Notes under the pieces: generated by a model
Database searches by the model: none
What the model saw: only the letters and a program-made list of their open reading frames with translations
Told to the model about the DNA's origin: nothing
Source: Alnus glutinosa
Taxonomy: Eukaryota; Streptophyta; Magnoliopsida; Fagales; Betulaceae
DNA: 64,000 nt
Assembly (NCBI RefSeq): GCF_958979055.1
Contig: NC_084891.1
Location: 28,059,001-28,123,000, forward strand
Reading direction: 5' to 3'
Position numbers and translations under genes: made by a program
In this document: positions 11,865 through 23,929 of the stretch, one piece after another
Layout: each line of letters opens with the position of its first letter
Numbering within the stretch: position 1 is the stretch's first letter

Positions 11865-11978
11865 ATGGACAAGTCTTGGATGCCAACCCGTAGGGGTATG
11901 ACACAGTATAATAACGGGTGTAGAGCGTTCGTGGAATTTGCCGTTAGTAACTGTATGGCCGTTGATGGTCTAAGCTGA
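11865..11978 (+). pseudogene. CACTA transposase-associated domain remnant
   Basis: After an acceptor-like 'gtacag' an ATG opens MDKSWMPTRRG, followed by GCRAFVEFAVSN and a DG before a stop. This matches the start of the plant transposase-associated domain (Pfam Transpos_assoc) at the N terminus of CACTA TNP2-type proteins, which reads MDxSWM, then FxxGVxxFxxFA, then DG and a CPC cluster. Here the cysteine cluster is missing and the frame stops after 37 codons. A proline-rich stretch follows in another frame. It identifies the surrounding element but is not a working gene. Confidence 0.75.
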
Positions 11979-12874
11979 GCCAGCACTCCCCTGTCGGGAC
12001 ACCATCGCCCGTTACACCATCCCTTGCGCAACAATCGCTCGTTGACAAACACATGCCTGGTACGGGAGCTCATGATCCGCAGCGACGATCTCCAGATTTG
12101 TAGATATTCTATGTAATTTTGTTTTGTTAGTAACAAATACGTTTATTAGTACATAATCTATTGTTGTGTTGGACTTATAATTATTGATTTGTGTAATTTG
12201 ATTTTATGTTTATGGTAAATTTCAAATGTTGTCCTAATATTTTTGTGATATATTTTGCGTAAAATGGATTTTGTGATATTTTTGTAGGGTTTTTTTTTTT
12301 TTTTTTGGTAGAAAATAAAAAATAATAATAATTTGCCACGTGGCAAAATGCCACCAGCCGATTGTGGCCACGTGGACCTTGATCCACGTTGCCGACTGTT
12401 GGCCACGTGGAGTATCATACATTCATACGCGTGGCCAATGTGCCACTTGGAACATAATCCACGTGGCCGACAGTCGGCAACGTGGATCAAGGTCCACATG
12501 GCCAATAGTCGGCCACGTGGATTATAATACACGTGGCTGAAACGTCAGCCACGTGGTAAATTGTTCCGTGTGACACGTGGGACATTGGTGACGTGTATTT
12601 CATAGACACATGGTAAATTGTACATTTCGCAACAACCGGATCTACCACATCGCGAACATGTGGTCATTTACACATGGTTAACAGTTTGCCGCGTATATAG
12701 GCCCCGTACACGTGGCAATTTGCAAGTGGCGAATTGCAACTTTTTTTTGATGTAATTGAATAACAACGGTAGTTCTTTTAAGGTTGAACCACGTCATTTT
12801 TTTTTTAAATTTTTTTCTCTCATGCTTTCCCTCTTCTTCTTTTATAATTATATTTAATATTTTAACAAAGCTCT

Positions 12875-13028
12875 AAGAGCATCTGCAATGGATTATTTAA
12901 ATTTCTATCTTCCTTTTTTATTTATTTTATTTTATTTTATTTCTTATTTACAGTATTTAAATTTATATCTAAAATAGTTAACTGAAGCTATTTTTCTATT
13001 TTAACTAATGATTTGCAAATGCACTTCT
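12875..13028. mobile_element. Small MITE, GAGCATCTGCAATGG-type ends
   Basis: The left end 'gagcatctgcaatgg' (about 12877) is imperfectly mirrored by 'atttgcaaatgcacttct' on the right. About 150 bases, AT-rich, no coding content. Confidence 0.5.
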
Positions 13029-13546
13029 CATCTGATTATTTATTTGTTCTCTTTATCATTTAAATATTTTTTCCGTATCTCTTTTTCAAGGATTGTATCT
13101 TGCCAACCGTCATTCTTTCCTAAAATTATATTTTTCGACACTCATTTTCAAACGGTTGTATTGTCTTAACGATTATAGTCTCTCAATATAAATACAATTA
13201 TTTCTTCTCTAATTTTATCAACCTAAACACTAATTTTTCTTTCATTCATTATTTGTTTTCTCTATGTTAAAATATAATATTCTTTTAAACCTTCATTCTA
13301 TCTAACTATCTGGGTAACATCACTTGGATACATTGATTCGATTTGAGCTAGCTAAGCACCCACATAATTTGTAGGATTTTTGTAGTCGTGAATCGTGAAT
13401 TCTACTCTATACTGTCACTCGTCACAAATTAATTGTTAATGCCTTATTCTCCTTTTGTAAGAGAATGGTAAAGAAGGGATCTTCGCGCATTTGCAAATCC
13501 ATCCTTACAAATTAAGTGCAAAATGGATTACAAAGGCAACAAAGTA

Positions 13547-13922
13547 AAAACTGTTAGCAGCCGCAGAAATCTTAGCAAATTCTTTTGGAGAGTGATGCCT
13601 TCAAAGTGGTTGAGGCTGTGAGTTCTAACCATGGCAATTGAAATAGATTTGGTCAACTAGTGAATGACACTCATATCATTTTAAGCTATATTTCTAATTG
13701 GTAGATTCACCATAGTAGTAGCTAGAATTGCTAATAAGGCGGTGCATAACTTAGCTAAAGCTACTGTTAAACAGTTCATAGATTAAGTTTGGATGAAAAA
13801 AAAATTCATAATGTATACGTAAAATTGTTTTGTTATAGCAATCTATTCTATTTCTATGGTTGAGTTATAAAAGTATTAAATTATTAAAAAATTTTTAAAG
13901 AAGAAAAAAAAAAAAAAAAACC
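13547..13922 (+). pseudogene. LINE RNase H (RVT_3) remnant with poly-A
   Basis: Frames on the plus strand read LLESDAFKVVEAVSSNHGN, NRFGQLVNDTHIILSYISNW and, after a shift, NKAVHNLAKATVKQF. These match the end of the RNase H-like domain (SD...VV / ...DxxxIL / ANxxAHxLAK) of plant non-LTR retrotransposons. Several stops and a frameshift interrupt it. An A-run at about 13903-13921 fits a LINE tail on this strand. A decayed domesticated RVT_3 gene is an alternative but less likely. Confidence 0.7.
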
Positions 13923-14282
13923 GCCCCAAGCCAAAACTCAAAGCAAAAGTCAATACAACCCTGATACGTGTTCAAGCCCAGTGGGCTTTAAGGTTTCAAA
14001 TAACATGGACTCTGGAGACTGAAGCAGGCAATTCTAAGCCCCATGGTGCTCAATTCGGGCTATATTTGAAGCTGGTGTGGGGCCTGAAGCAGGAAATCCT
14101 ATTAGCCTATTTGGAACCATACCACCTCCCCATTGCGCACAATGAGAAAGAACCTTCGACCAATCCAACCCATGAAGTTCCTCCTAGTTCCATGTATTCT
14201 GTCATTTGAGCAAGAAGATTCCACTGCATTTTTATTTTTATTTTTTATTTTTTTTTTTAAATTTCTTGGGCACAACTGAAAA

Positions 14283-14468
14283 AAAGTAATATTATTTAAT
14301 AGAATATTATACTACTGTTATACAATTTGATGATGTGGCAATAAAAATAATAAGTCATTTGATCTGCACTTGTAAAAAATAAATTACAGATTTTCATTAC
14401 CACGTTATTGTCATTTCAGTTGTATGACAGTTATGTTGTATACCAGTTTTGTAAATATCATTACTCTT
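14283..14468. mobile_element. Degenerate foldback MITE
   Basis: The left arm ('agtaatattatttaatag ... gttatacaa') is imperfectly mirrored by the right arm ('ttgtatgacagttatg ... atcattactctt'). The right end resembles the end of the MITE at 9050-9236. The pairing is decayed. Confidence 0.5.
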
Positions 14469-14711
14469 GAAAAAATTGCTTATCAATTTTTCTCCTCACT
14501 AAAAAACTGTTATATGAATGGTATAGAGTAGCTAATATTAGTAGTCATTCTTTATCATTTAAAGTTTTCTCAGAAAATGGAAATTTTTGGAGGATTAATG
14601 GATTGTGAATCTTGTGATTCCCAAAATGCAAAGTAAACCCAAGTCATTTTTGTGCCTCAACACGATAATGGGATGACAATGTTGGAAATTATTATGACAT
14701 GCTCATCAGAT

Positions 14712-15762
14712 TAGGGGTGTAAATCCGGAGCGGGTTCCCGGGTATTGGGTGAAACCCGGGATCCAGCTCCGGGTCCCCGGGTTTTAGGATTTAAACACCC
14801 GGGCCCGGACCCGGGTATCCCGGGTATCCGGTCCGGGTTGTATATTAAAAAAAAAAAAAAAAATTTTGCTATTAAGGTTAAGGGAGAAATAAAAAAAAGC
14901 GTGACAAAGAAAAAGAAGGTGAAATTGTAGTTGTTGCTATGAAATTGTAGTTTATTGCAGTGATGCAGTCACCTATCCATTTCAGCTCAGAAACAAAACC
15001 AGATTCTGCACTCTCAGTTTATTGCGTGACAAATGGGCCTGCTTAGGCTGTAGCATGGTTTCAATATCAATATATGGAAATTTACAAAGTGTGGGGATCA
15101 ATCAACCAGGGAATTTAAGACTAACAATACGGTCAGAAAAGGAAGAGGATGAAAGCATATATTTGAAAGAACAAAATACAAAAGAACATCATTTAAGACA
15201 GAAAACGCTAACACAACTAATGTTCCTACCATCTCAGCATGACACCTAAAAATTTAAATGCAACACAAGAAACATGAAGTAATGTTTCCATATTTTTTCG
15301 ATAATAAAATTTCAAATGAAGAAATAACCAGGGATCAAGGAATTAACAGTGGTATAGAAACAAACCTGCTACAAATCTCGAGAAGAAAAAGTTGATCCAT
15401 GCGAAAGTAAGAGTCTGATCAACAATAGAGTATCAATACGATCTATTTCTAATTCAAGCAATTATATCAAGAAGTAAAAGTAACATAGTTCAAGCAATTA
15501 CAACAATGTCTTATCAAAAGAGGAAAAACTCCTCCAGTCAACAGGGGAATGACGAAGGGCACTGGCAGGGGGTATTTTTTTATTTTTTTTTAATTAATTA
15601 ACCTACCCGGAGCCGGGTACCCGGGTATAACCGGGATTTTTTGAAATAAATACCCGGCTCCGGCTCCGGGTACCCGGATCCGGGTACCCGGATTCCCGGA
15701 GCCGGGTAATGCCCGGAGCCGGTTTCCTAGCCGGATATATCCGGTCCGGATTTACACCCCTA
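14712..15762. mobile_element. hAT-type non-autonomous element, 1051 bp
   Basis: The ends are inverted copies of TAGGGGTGTAAATCCGG (14712 onwards; inverse ends at 15762). They are flanked by an 8-bp target duplication, catcagat (14704-14711) and catcatat (15763-15770), matching in 7 of 8. An 8-bp duplication and TAGGGGTG ends fit the hAT superfamily. Both subterminal zones (14735-14840 and 15600-15745) are dense in CCCGGG and CCGG motifs, in contrast to the AT-rich surroundings. The middle (14880-15590) has no recognisable transposase. A 75-codon frame at 15022-15249 has no known match. Confidence 0.85.
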
Positions 15763-15770
15763 CATCATAT

Positions 15771-16594
15771 ATGATTTTTTCTTTTTCCTTTTAGGGTGGG
15801 GGGGGGGGGGGTCTATAAATTTGTTCATATGTTCTTTTGAAAAGAAAAGAAAAAAGATCGAAGAGTAGGATTGAAAATGTTCACAATTATTTTCTTTCTA
15901 CAAATGTAAATATGCCTTCGGTAGAGTAAAGGAACCTATTATAAAGACTTGTTTTGTCTAAAGAGCTTTCCAAACTATGAGGCATGGCTAAAGAGAAATT
16001 TTATTTTTACACTAATTTTTTTAAGTGATATAAAAAATCATTTAAAATGGAATTAATGCCCCTTTGACCTGCCATGCATTTTAGAATAAGAAAACACATC
16101 AATTTATGACAAAAAAGAGAAAAAAAATTAAATAATCGCTTGCCTCAAAAATTTAAATCGGTGAATATATATATATATTTATTTTAACTCTTCCCTTTAC
16201 GTGTTAGCTCAAATTTTTTTTTTAATAGATGAAACTTAACACATAAAATATTTAATTAAAAGGAGAAATAAATGACAAAATCAAAGATTAAACTCAATAA
16301 CTTTCTATATCATTACCAAGTTAAATTACCCCATTCATAGCCACAATCAACACCAAATATATGTTACATAAACCGACCAAGTCAACAACTCAAAATCGGC
16401 GTTTTACAGTGACAGAAGAAAATTTGATCAGTTTCACCCCCGACAAACTTCACCCACCATGAAAGCAGGGTAGTTAGGTTAAAACTTTCTTGCACCCCAC
16501 TACCTCCCGTCACAATATTATTACAGTTTACTTCACTGTTATTTACTCAAAAATATCCATCTTGAGCTCCAAGGCAAATTAGGCAATGTTATTT
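15771..16594. other. 3' flank of the CLAVATA1-type gene
   Basis: AT-rich, with a run of 14 G at 15798-15811 (plus strand). No gene is seen. The receptor kinase 3' UTR must lie in the right-hand part. Confidence 0.5.
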
Positions 16595-19500
16595 CTAAAG
16601 GTTGATGAGGCTCGCGGCAGACTGAGGTAGATTCGTGAGCATGTGAACAACTTCCCTCATGGTAGGTCTGGCGGAGCTCTCATCCTCCACACACATCATA
16701 GCTATCTTGAACAGGTGTATTACCCCCGTCAGAGGGTAACCACTGAGCCTGGGGTCCACCACTGCCAGGACTGAAGCTGCATCGGACGGCTGAGAGAGCT
16801 CCGACGTGGTTTTCCTAACCCACCTCACTATATCCACACCGTCACCAAACTCCCCCACTGGTTTCCTCCCTGCTATCAGCTCCAATAGCACAACACCGAA
16901 GCTGTACACGTCGCTTTTCTCGTCAACTTTCAGCGTGTAAGCGTACTCTGATGTACCAAAAAAGGTTAATGAGATTTCAGACGCTTCCGTCACGTTCAAA
17001 GCACTCCAATATCAAATCATTCAAAACTCTGGAAGATACCAAACTAAGAGACAAAAAGCAAACCCAAGTTGTATTTATAGATGGATATGAGCGAAGAAAT
17101 TTTTAGTGGAATGGAAAATGAATTGAATAGCGGATTAGAAGAAGATAAATACAATTAAATTATATGAAAATATATTGTAACATTAATGAGGAGCACGAAC
17201 CTGGGGCGATGTATCCATAGGAGCCGGCAATGGAGGACATGCACTCGGAGGCTCCGGCGTCCTGCAAGAACTTGGCAAGCCCAAAATCAGCAACATGAGC
17301 CTCGAATTCCGAGTCCAGCAATATGTTGTTGGACTTGACGTCCCTGTGGATGATGAGCGGAGAGCAGTCATGGTGAAGATAGGAGAGCCCCTTGGCAGCC
17401 TCGACGGCTATCTTATACCTCATTTCCCACTGCAAATGCGCTCCCTTTGACCCATGTAACATCTCGCCCAAGCTCCCGTTTGGCATGTACTCGTACAACA
17501 AAAGGTTCGTGTCCTTGTTGGACACGTAACCCAGAAGTCTCACGATGTTTCGGTGTTTGATTTGCCCCAAAGTTTTGATCTCCGCCGAGAACCCGTGGTC
17601 GTTCCGCCCGGTACCGCGACCCACCAGCCGTTTGATCGCCACGTCGGAGCCGTCTGGCATGGACCCGCGGTAGACGGTCCCAGCTCCTCCTTTGCCTATT
17701 ATGTTCTCTTCCCTCAAACATTCCAACACGATCTCAGCCTTGAAATCGAGCCGTTGAAACGCCGTGAGCTTCCACGCGCGTGACATCTGGAGCTTCTTTT
17801 TTCGCATCATGTAAACCGTAACCAGACCCAGGGACATAACCGTTACGATTGCGATCACGGTGATTACGACCTTCCAAGACCCGGAATTGCTGAGGATCCG
17901 ACCCGAACCCTGACCCTGAGTACCCACAAAAGACGGGCAAGTGGCGGGACGTGACGGACAGAGATGGGGGTTCCCAGCGAACGAGCTCTCATTGAAAACC
18001 AAGAATTGCCCGCCGGTGGGGATTGTGCCTACAAAATTGTTTTCCGAGAGGTCCAGCGTTGTGAGGCTAGTCATGATTTTGATTTCTCTGGGGATTTCGC
18101 CTGTTAGTTGGTTTCTCGAGAAATTGAGAACGCTGAGTTCCTTCAGCTTGGCAATCCCTTTGGGAATTTCACCAAACAGACTATTTCGGCTGAAATCCAC
18201 GGAGTTTAAAGAGGTACAGCTCGAAATCGAAGCCGGAATTTCGCCGCTGAGATTGTTGTCGCTCACGTTGATTCTCGTGAGCATATTTAGATGAAAGATT
18301 TCCCCCGGAATCTCACCGGAAAACATGTTCCTTTCCAGCGATAGAGTTTGCAATTTTTTGAAATTTCGAATTCCCGGAGGAATTTTCCCGGTGATTTGAT
18401 TGCCGGAAAGCGTAAGAATTCCGAGCATGTTCGCCGAAAACTCGAAGGAAAGCTCGCCAGAGAAGTGGTTGTCGTTGACCTCGATCTGTTCCACCAACGG
18501 CAAGTTGAACATCCCCGCCGGAATCGTCCCGTTGAGCTGGTTCTTCATGATTCGGATCTTCGTAAGCGACTTGCACTCGCCGAGCTCTTCAGGGATTGGT
18601 CCGATGAAGAAATTCTCCATCAAGATCAGCGTCTTCAACCTACCTCCTTTGCACAAATCGCGAGGAATCAACCCGGTGAGATGATTGGTCGCCACGTCCA
18701 GTTGTATGAGCTTTCCATTGCGACCCAAGTTCTCGGGGAGTTCGAGCGTGAAGTTGTTCTCCCATATCTGAAGCACTTCTAGATTCGCAAGGTCGCCGAT
18801 GAAGGCCGGGACTGGACCGTACAGCTTGTTCTTAAACAAGTTGAGTAGCGTGATGTTCTTGAGCTCTGAGAAGCTCTCCGGTATCTGTCCCGTGAGTTCG
18901 TTGATTGAGAGATCCAGTGATTTCAAGCTGTAAATACCAGAAAGCTCCGGTGGTATATAACCAGTGAGACGGTTGACTTGTAGAAACAATGAGTGCAAGT
19001 TCTTCAAAGAGCTGAGGCTCGTGGGAATCTCGCCGTGGAGGTTACAGCTCGCCATGTCTAGGAGTTCAAGCGAGCTGAGCGATCCCAGCTCCGACGGAAT
19101 ACCCCCTTCGAAAATGTTGAAGTACCCTAAATACATTTGCTTGAGATTCTTTAACTGACCTAAACTAGACGGAACTTTGCCCGTGTGTGAGTTGCCGTTC
19201 ACGCCAAAGAACTCGAGGCTCTGAATCTCCGAGTAACTCTCTGGAATGGGACCCGAAAAGTAGTTCCCTCCGAGACAAAGGTGTTTGAGGTTTTTCAAGC
19301 TCACGAGCTCCGTCGGAAGAGGCCCAGAGAAGTTGTTGTTGTACGTGTCGAGGACCTCGAGCTCTGTCATCTTAACAGTAATTTCTCCGGGGAAATTGCC
19401 GGTGAAAGCGTTGTTAGAAATGTTGAAAACCTTGAGCGACGTGAGGTTTGAGATCTCCATCGGAAGTCTCCCCGTGAGATTGTCGCTGGCGATCGTTAGG

Positions 19501-19799
19501 TTCACCAGCCTGTCCAGTAACCCAATCTCCGGCGGCAGAAAACCGTAAAGATAAGTGTAAGACACGTTGAGAGAAACCACCCGTGCGTCCTCGTCGCACG
19601 AAACTCCAGAGAAGTTGCAATGGGCTGTTGGCGACAAAGAGTTCTTCCAGTCATCCAGGCCCGAACCTTTGGGGCCGGTCATGGCCGACTTGAGCTTCAG
19701 CAGCACTTCAAGATCACCACCGTACGCCTGGCACGCTGAGAAAAGCAGGAAAAGCAAAGCAATGTGAACAAGGAGAGAACATGTGAAGGAGATCCTCAT
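16595..19799 (-). CDS. CLV1: CLAVATA1-type LRR receptor-like kinase
   Basis: Single-pass receptor kinase of the plasma membrane. In Arabidopsis CLV1 binds CLE peptides and limits stem cells in the shoot meristem. Exon 1 is 19799-17201, the intron 17200-16948 (GT...AG) and exon 2 16947-16595, giving 983 residues (about 980 in Arabidopsis). I chose the ATG at 19799 ([10 protein letters not shown]) because a hydrophobic signal peptide follows; an in-frame ATG at 19874 would put 25 extra residues before it. Visible parts: LRR N-cap with two cysteines (HCNFSGVSC), about 21 LRRs (residues about 70-610), a transmembrane helix (about 645-665) and a Ser/Thr kinase with [11 protein letters not shown], lysine in [14 protein letters not shown] and DFGLAKF. 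The APE motif is split by the intron (AP / E), as in CLV1. The protein ends [21 protein letters not shown] (short C-tail). All key residues are present. A degenerate paralogue lies at 533-3185. The near-full-length match to CLV1, rather than BAM proteins, supports orthology. Confidence 0.96.
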
Positions 19800-19916
19800 C
19801 TCTCCCTCCACAATGTTTTCCAGTCTCGGGGTTCTTTCTTCTTCAGGGAGTGTGAGAGAGAAGAATGATTGCAAGGGTTACCGCTATGCAGTTCAAATCA
19901 GATAGGACTGTGTAGC

Positions 19917-19930
19917 TTGCTTTATAAAAG
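19917..19930 (-). promoter_or_regulatory. Possible TATA box of the CLAVATA1-type gene
   Basis: The plus strand reads 'gctttataaaagt', giving TTTATAAAG on the gene strand about 120 bases upstream of the chosen ATG. This is a plausible TATA position for a short 5' UTR. It is inferred from motif and distance only. Confidence 0.4.
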
Positions 19931-22734
19931 TAGAGGACTGTGAAGCCCTGGAATGCCTCGTAAAAGGAGAATCGAACTGATCTCCCCAAGTATCAAACTT
20001 GGAATGAATAAACAATTTGAAGACTGCGAAAAGTGAGAGAGTAACGGAGGTTGCATGAAGGGGGTCCTACAGTAGGATACGGATTTAACGTTGATCCTGA
20101 CGGAGTTTGGCGTTGATGGTACTCATCTGGATGGTGTGTGTTCGACGGCGTGACCTGTCAGGTTTGAATGACAGGGCATGATAATGATGCTGGCCTCTGG
20201 GGTCAGTTCCGCCAGTTGTGTATCGGTGACGCGGTAAAGTAAAAAAACTCTTCCCAAACCAAATTTCACTTTTTGTATTTTAAAATTAATTATCTTTCCC
20301 ACGATGTCAGAAAGACGGTGTCGTTTTCTCAGGCTTGTGGATTATCAAAATCAATGTGGATGCTGTCCTTTTTTGTTTAGAACTGGGAAAAAACTGAATG
20401 GGCTTTCTGGGCCCAGTGCAAAGGCTGTCCGTGTCCTTTCCCAAACGGACGCCTTTCCCCCCTCTGACTCCACTTTGGCTGTGAGCTAAAAGTCTACTCT
20501 TTTTGTTCTTTTCTCTCACTGTCTCCCCACCAATCCGGTTCGTCCAGTGGTGGGACCATAGTAAAACGCCCTATACGGCCCTTCCATTCTGATTACCTTC
20601 GAGGCAGATTTCATCATCAACTGCTGCACGGTTCAAGAAAAGGCCAAAATGTTATAACCAATTCTCAGCCACGGAACTGGTATAATATCTAATTGGAATG
20701 GATTGAATTGGATTAGTTTGGATTGCGATTCGGGTTTGGGTGTTAAGTTTGGGTCATATCAAATTTTTAAGTATAATATTATATAAAGACAGTTTTAATT
20801 TTGTCAATTTAATTAAACGGATAATACTCTTTAACTTTAATCTTATAATTTCATATCAAATTGTGGGTTGTGTAAAAAATTAAAAGCTTTTATATCGCAT
20901 GTCAGGTTCAAGTTCAACTTGTATCAAAACATTGATATAAGATTATATATGTTAATCATAACTCGACCCATTTACTTAAAATAAGCATACTTCTTAACTC
21001 TAACGAGTTAATTTTGTATCGACTTACAAATTGTGTAAAAAAAATATCAGACATAAATTTGACTTGTTTTAGTTCTAGTTAAAAGTAGACATATTTAAGA
21101 CTAGGACATGTATCTCGATCTTATCTCATGATTCATGTTACAAGACATGTTGCACTTTCAACAAATCTAGTTTTAACTCAAGTTGGACCTCAACCAAACC
21201 CAGACCATAGCCTAATATGGTCTTTAGGAGCAAGTCTTGAGAATGAAGACTGAACGAGTCGACTCGTGGACTTTGCTCTTATTAAATACAAGTATTCCTT
21301 TACATCTTTATTATAAGAAAGGTGGGATTTGAAGGGTCTCTTTATGCTAGAGATCGATGAAAGGAGTTTTATGTGGGGGCAAACGCACAATTTGGGTTAA
21401 GTAGATTAGTTGGGATAATTTGAGTGCCACAGAAGTTTGGGTACAAAGACAGGGAACATCTATTCCTTCTTCCAGATGTCAGGTCCACTGGTTTGGAGAA
21501 CAAATTCATATTCCTCGTGGGAAAGTACATTAGTGGGAATTCGAGAGTTCTAAGAATCTAATAAGTGAGTGATTTGGAGAATAAAGATTGCTACTTTTGC
21601 GGCAACAAATCCTATTTTGGATACTTGAGTCTTTGGCTCCTCTCATCCTCATACATTTCCAGGGAAATGAGGAGAATCCCTTTATCATGCATGCCCTATG
21701 GTGTACTTGGAGGCCGAAGTATGCTACTTGTAGTACTCCGCTAGTCTTAATGTCTATTTGTATTTACGGTTTCAAAACGTATAAACAATTTTAAAATGTA
21801 ATTTTTTAAAATTTAGTTAAGCATTTGATAAATTACGATTTAACATTTTAAATAAGGGTAAATGGTGAAAATGTAAATTTTTTTATTTTTTAAACTATCA
21901 TTTTTTATTTAAAAAAAAAAATGTTTTCCCAAATAATAATTTTCTTTGTAATTTTATTTAAAATTATATTTGATATAGTTTCTGGTATGGTGACATGACG
22001 CCTTTAAATGCCCTCTTTCCAAAACCTACAACACAAAAAGATTAAGCACAGGAGATTCTTGTAGATAAATTTCAGCGAATATGAGAGCACATTAAAGTTA
22101 GAGAGTTCAAAGTCTTTTGATACCTGGGGTAGTAACATGTTTATAGACATATAACTCTAGCACATTAGGCATGCTCTGATTAGAGTTCATTTAGGATTCT
22201 AATCCCAAACTATGTGGGATTAAATCTTATCCTTTAGGGAGTCCTACTCAAGTATGACTAATCTTCAAGTGAGTTCAAACAGATCTCTTATCCCATATCA
22301 TGTGGAATAAGAGGTTACCCTGAAAAATTTGGGATAGAGTCCTTTTACGTTTATCTAGAGATCATTGATAAAATCTTCCTATAATTATTTGCAATAATTC
22401 CGAGATAAAATTATAGCATATTCATCCATATCTCCTCATGCTAATCCCGATAAATCCATTCTCGGTACCATCTGGACATGGACATTTCGCATGTATTCTT
22501 TTCGTGTTCCCAGGATAGTAGCGTCTAGAGATGTTTCAACTATACTTATTCTCCGGCTCTAGCAACCAAGGATATTCATAACATTGTCTAAATAGTATCC
22601 GAGGTGTCCACTATCTGAGGTATTTATGATTGGCTGGATCTTCGTAAGCCTTTCTTCGGGTTTGATACACCGATCGAACCCACAGGCTCGGTCATGAACT
22701 TGTTTGAGTTTTGAGAACGATAATTTTTCGAACA
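19931..22734. other. Upstream and intergenic DNA
   Basis: No coding gene is supported. The stretch up to about 20640 has higher GC and is probably promoter or 5' flank of the receptor kinase gene. Bases 20795-21010 are related to the repeat at 60-300. The remainder is AT-rich. Confidence 0.4.
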
Positions 22735-22743
22735 ATACTTTTA

Positions 22744-23270
22744 GGAAAAAGTACGCATACCCTCCTCAAACTACTACTATATTGTCAATGTGCTCTTTAA
22801 ACTACCAATTGTGTCAATGTCCCCCTCATAAACTATCAAAAAATGTCAATGTCCCCCTTAAAGCATACAAAAAGATAAAATAACCCTAAAAAAGTTTTAA
22901 TAGGACAAAAATATCTTTATAAATTCGAAAAAAAAAAAAAAACTAACTAAAACTAAAACTAAACAAAAAATATATTTATTTAAAAAAAAAACGATAAAAT
23001 GAAAATTCAAGGGGTGGGCCAAATTGAAATTATATAATACAATTTCTAACAAATAATTTTTTGGTTTTTTTTTTATTTTAATTTATTTAAAAATAATAAT
23101 ATATATTTTATTTTAATATTTTTTTTATAATTTTATGAATGATATTTTTGTTATTGTGGGGTACATTGACATTGTTTGATAGTTTATGAGGGTACATTAA
23201 CCCAATTAGTAGTTTAGAGAACACATTAACAATTAAGTGGTAATTTAAGATGAATATGTGTACTATTTCC
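22744..23270. mobile_element. Mutator-type MITE with perfect 9-bp target duplication
   Basis: The element begins GGAAAAAGTACGCATACCCT, and its inverse begins GGAAATAGTACACATAT. Terminal inverted repeats extend about 110 bases: 'aaactaccaattgtgtcaat' on the left, and 'attaacccaattagtagttt' with 'tttgatagtttatgagggta' on the right. The 9-bp sequence atactttta flanks it on both sides (22735-22743 and 23271-23279). A 9-bp duplication is the hallmark of Mutator-like insertion. The centre is AT-rich and non-coding. Confidence 0.88.
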
Positions 23271-23279
23271 ATACTTTTA

Positions 23280-23881
23280 ATATGGAAAATCACTATGTCA
23301 ATATAGTAGGTGAGTATTGTCTCCCAAAAGTACAGCAATTTGTAAGAAACTTAGAATATGGCAACCCTATATTTTAAGAGTATTATTGAGTCCACTTTGT
23401 GCATGGAGGCTATTATAATTAGTTAGATTCATTGAAATCTATGCTCTGGTTCTTGTCCATTAAAATAGTGGAAATTACAGGGGATTGTCCAACATCGGTC
23501 AATTATTTAAACAATAATGCAGGGAGAAAAGTCCACCGCACATTAGGTCCAATTCATGTCTTCCTGCATACTCATGGAACGTGATTGGTATTCTTAGGAA
23601 TTTTGTGTCTAAATTTTTATGGTAGAAAATGAGAGAGTGGACCTCCAAACTCGAGGTGTTCGGATGAGTGGATTCTGCATTCAGATGATTTAAAAACTTG
23701 CCTAGACATCTAAAGCCTCAGGGTTTCTGTCCGAATTTCTTAAAATTTGAGTAAGAAATTCAGAGAATTTTAGTCCCAAGCTACAACCTAAACAAAAAAG
23801 TGTTTTGACCCTATAAAGCGTTATTCTGCGGAGGGGAAACCACCATTTAATAATTCAAACAAGATTTGGTAGCATTTAACG

Positions 23882-23929
<48 letters not shown>

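Larger units (their letters stand above)
9440..12754 (+). mobile_element. CACTA (En/Spm) derivative C, with transposase-gene remnant
   Basis: The left end carries CACGTG-type palindromes (9488-9640), including the inverse of the 'ggccaggtggcg' block of copies A and B. The right end carries a dense array (12335-12725) with repeated 'ggccacgtgga' and 'tccacgtggcc'. It finishes in 'gcaagtggcgaattgcaac', the inverse of the terminal 35 bases of copy B, followed by a degenerate TTTTGATGTA in place of TTTTGTAGTG. Inside are a CT-rich leader (9850-9905), a degenerate tandem repeat (10390-11640) and a short transposase-associated exon (11865-11978). Most coding sequence has been deleted. The left limit is uncertain. 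Confidence 0.8.

Noticed and set aside
18348-18782. 144-codon plus-strand frame opposite the receptor kinase LRRs
   Set aside because: Shadow of the conserved LRR coding strand; no independent support.
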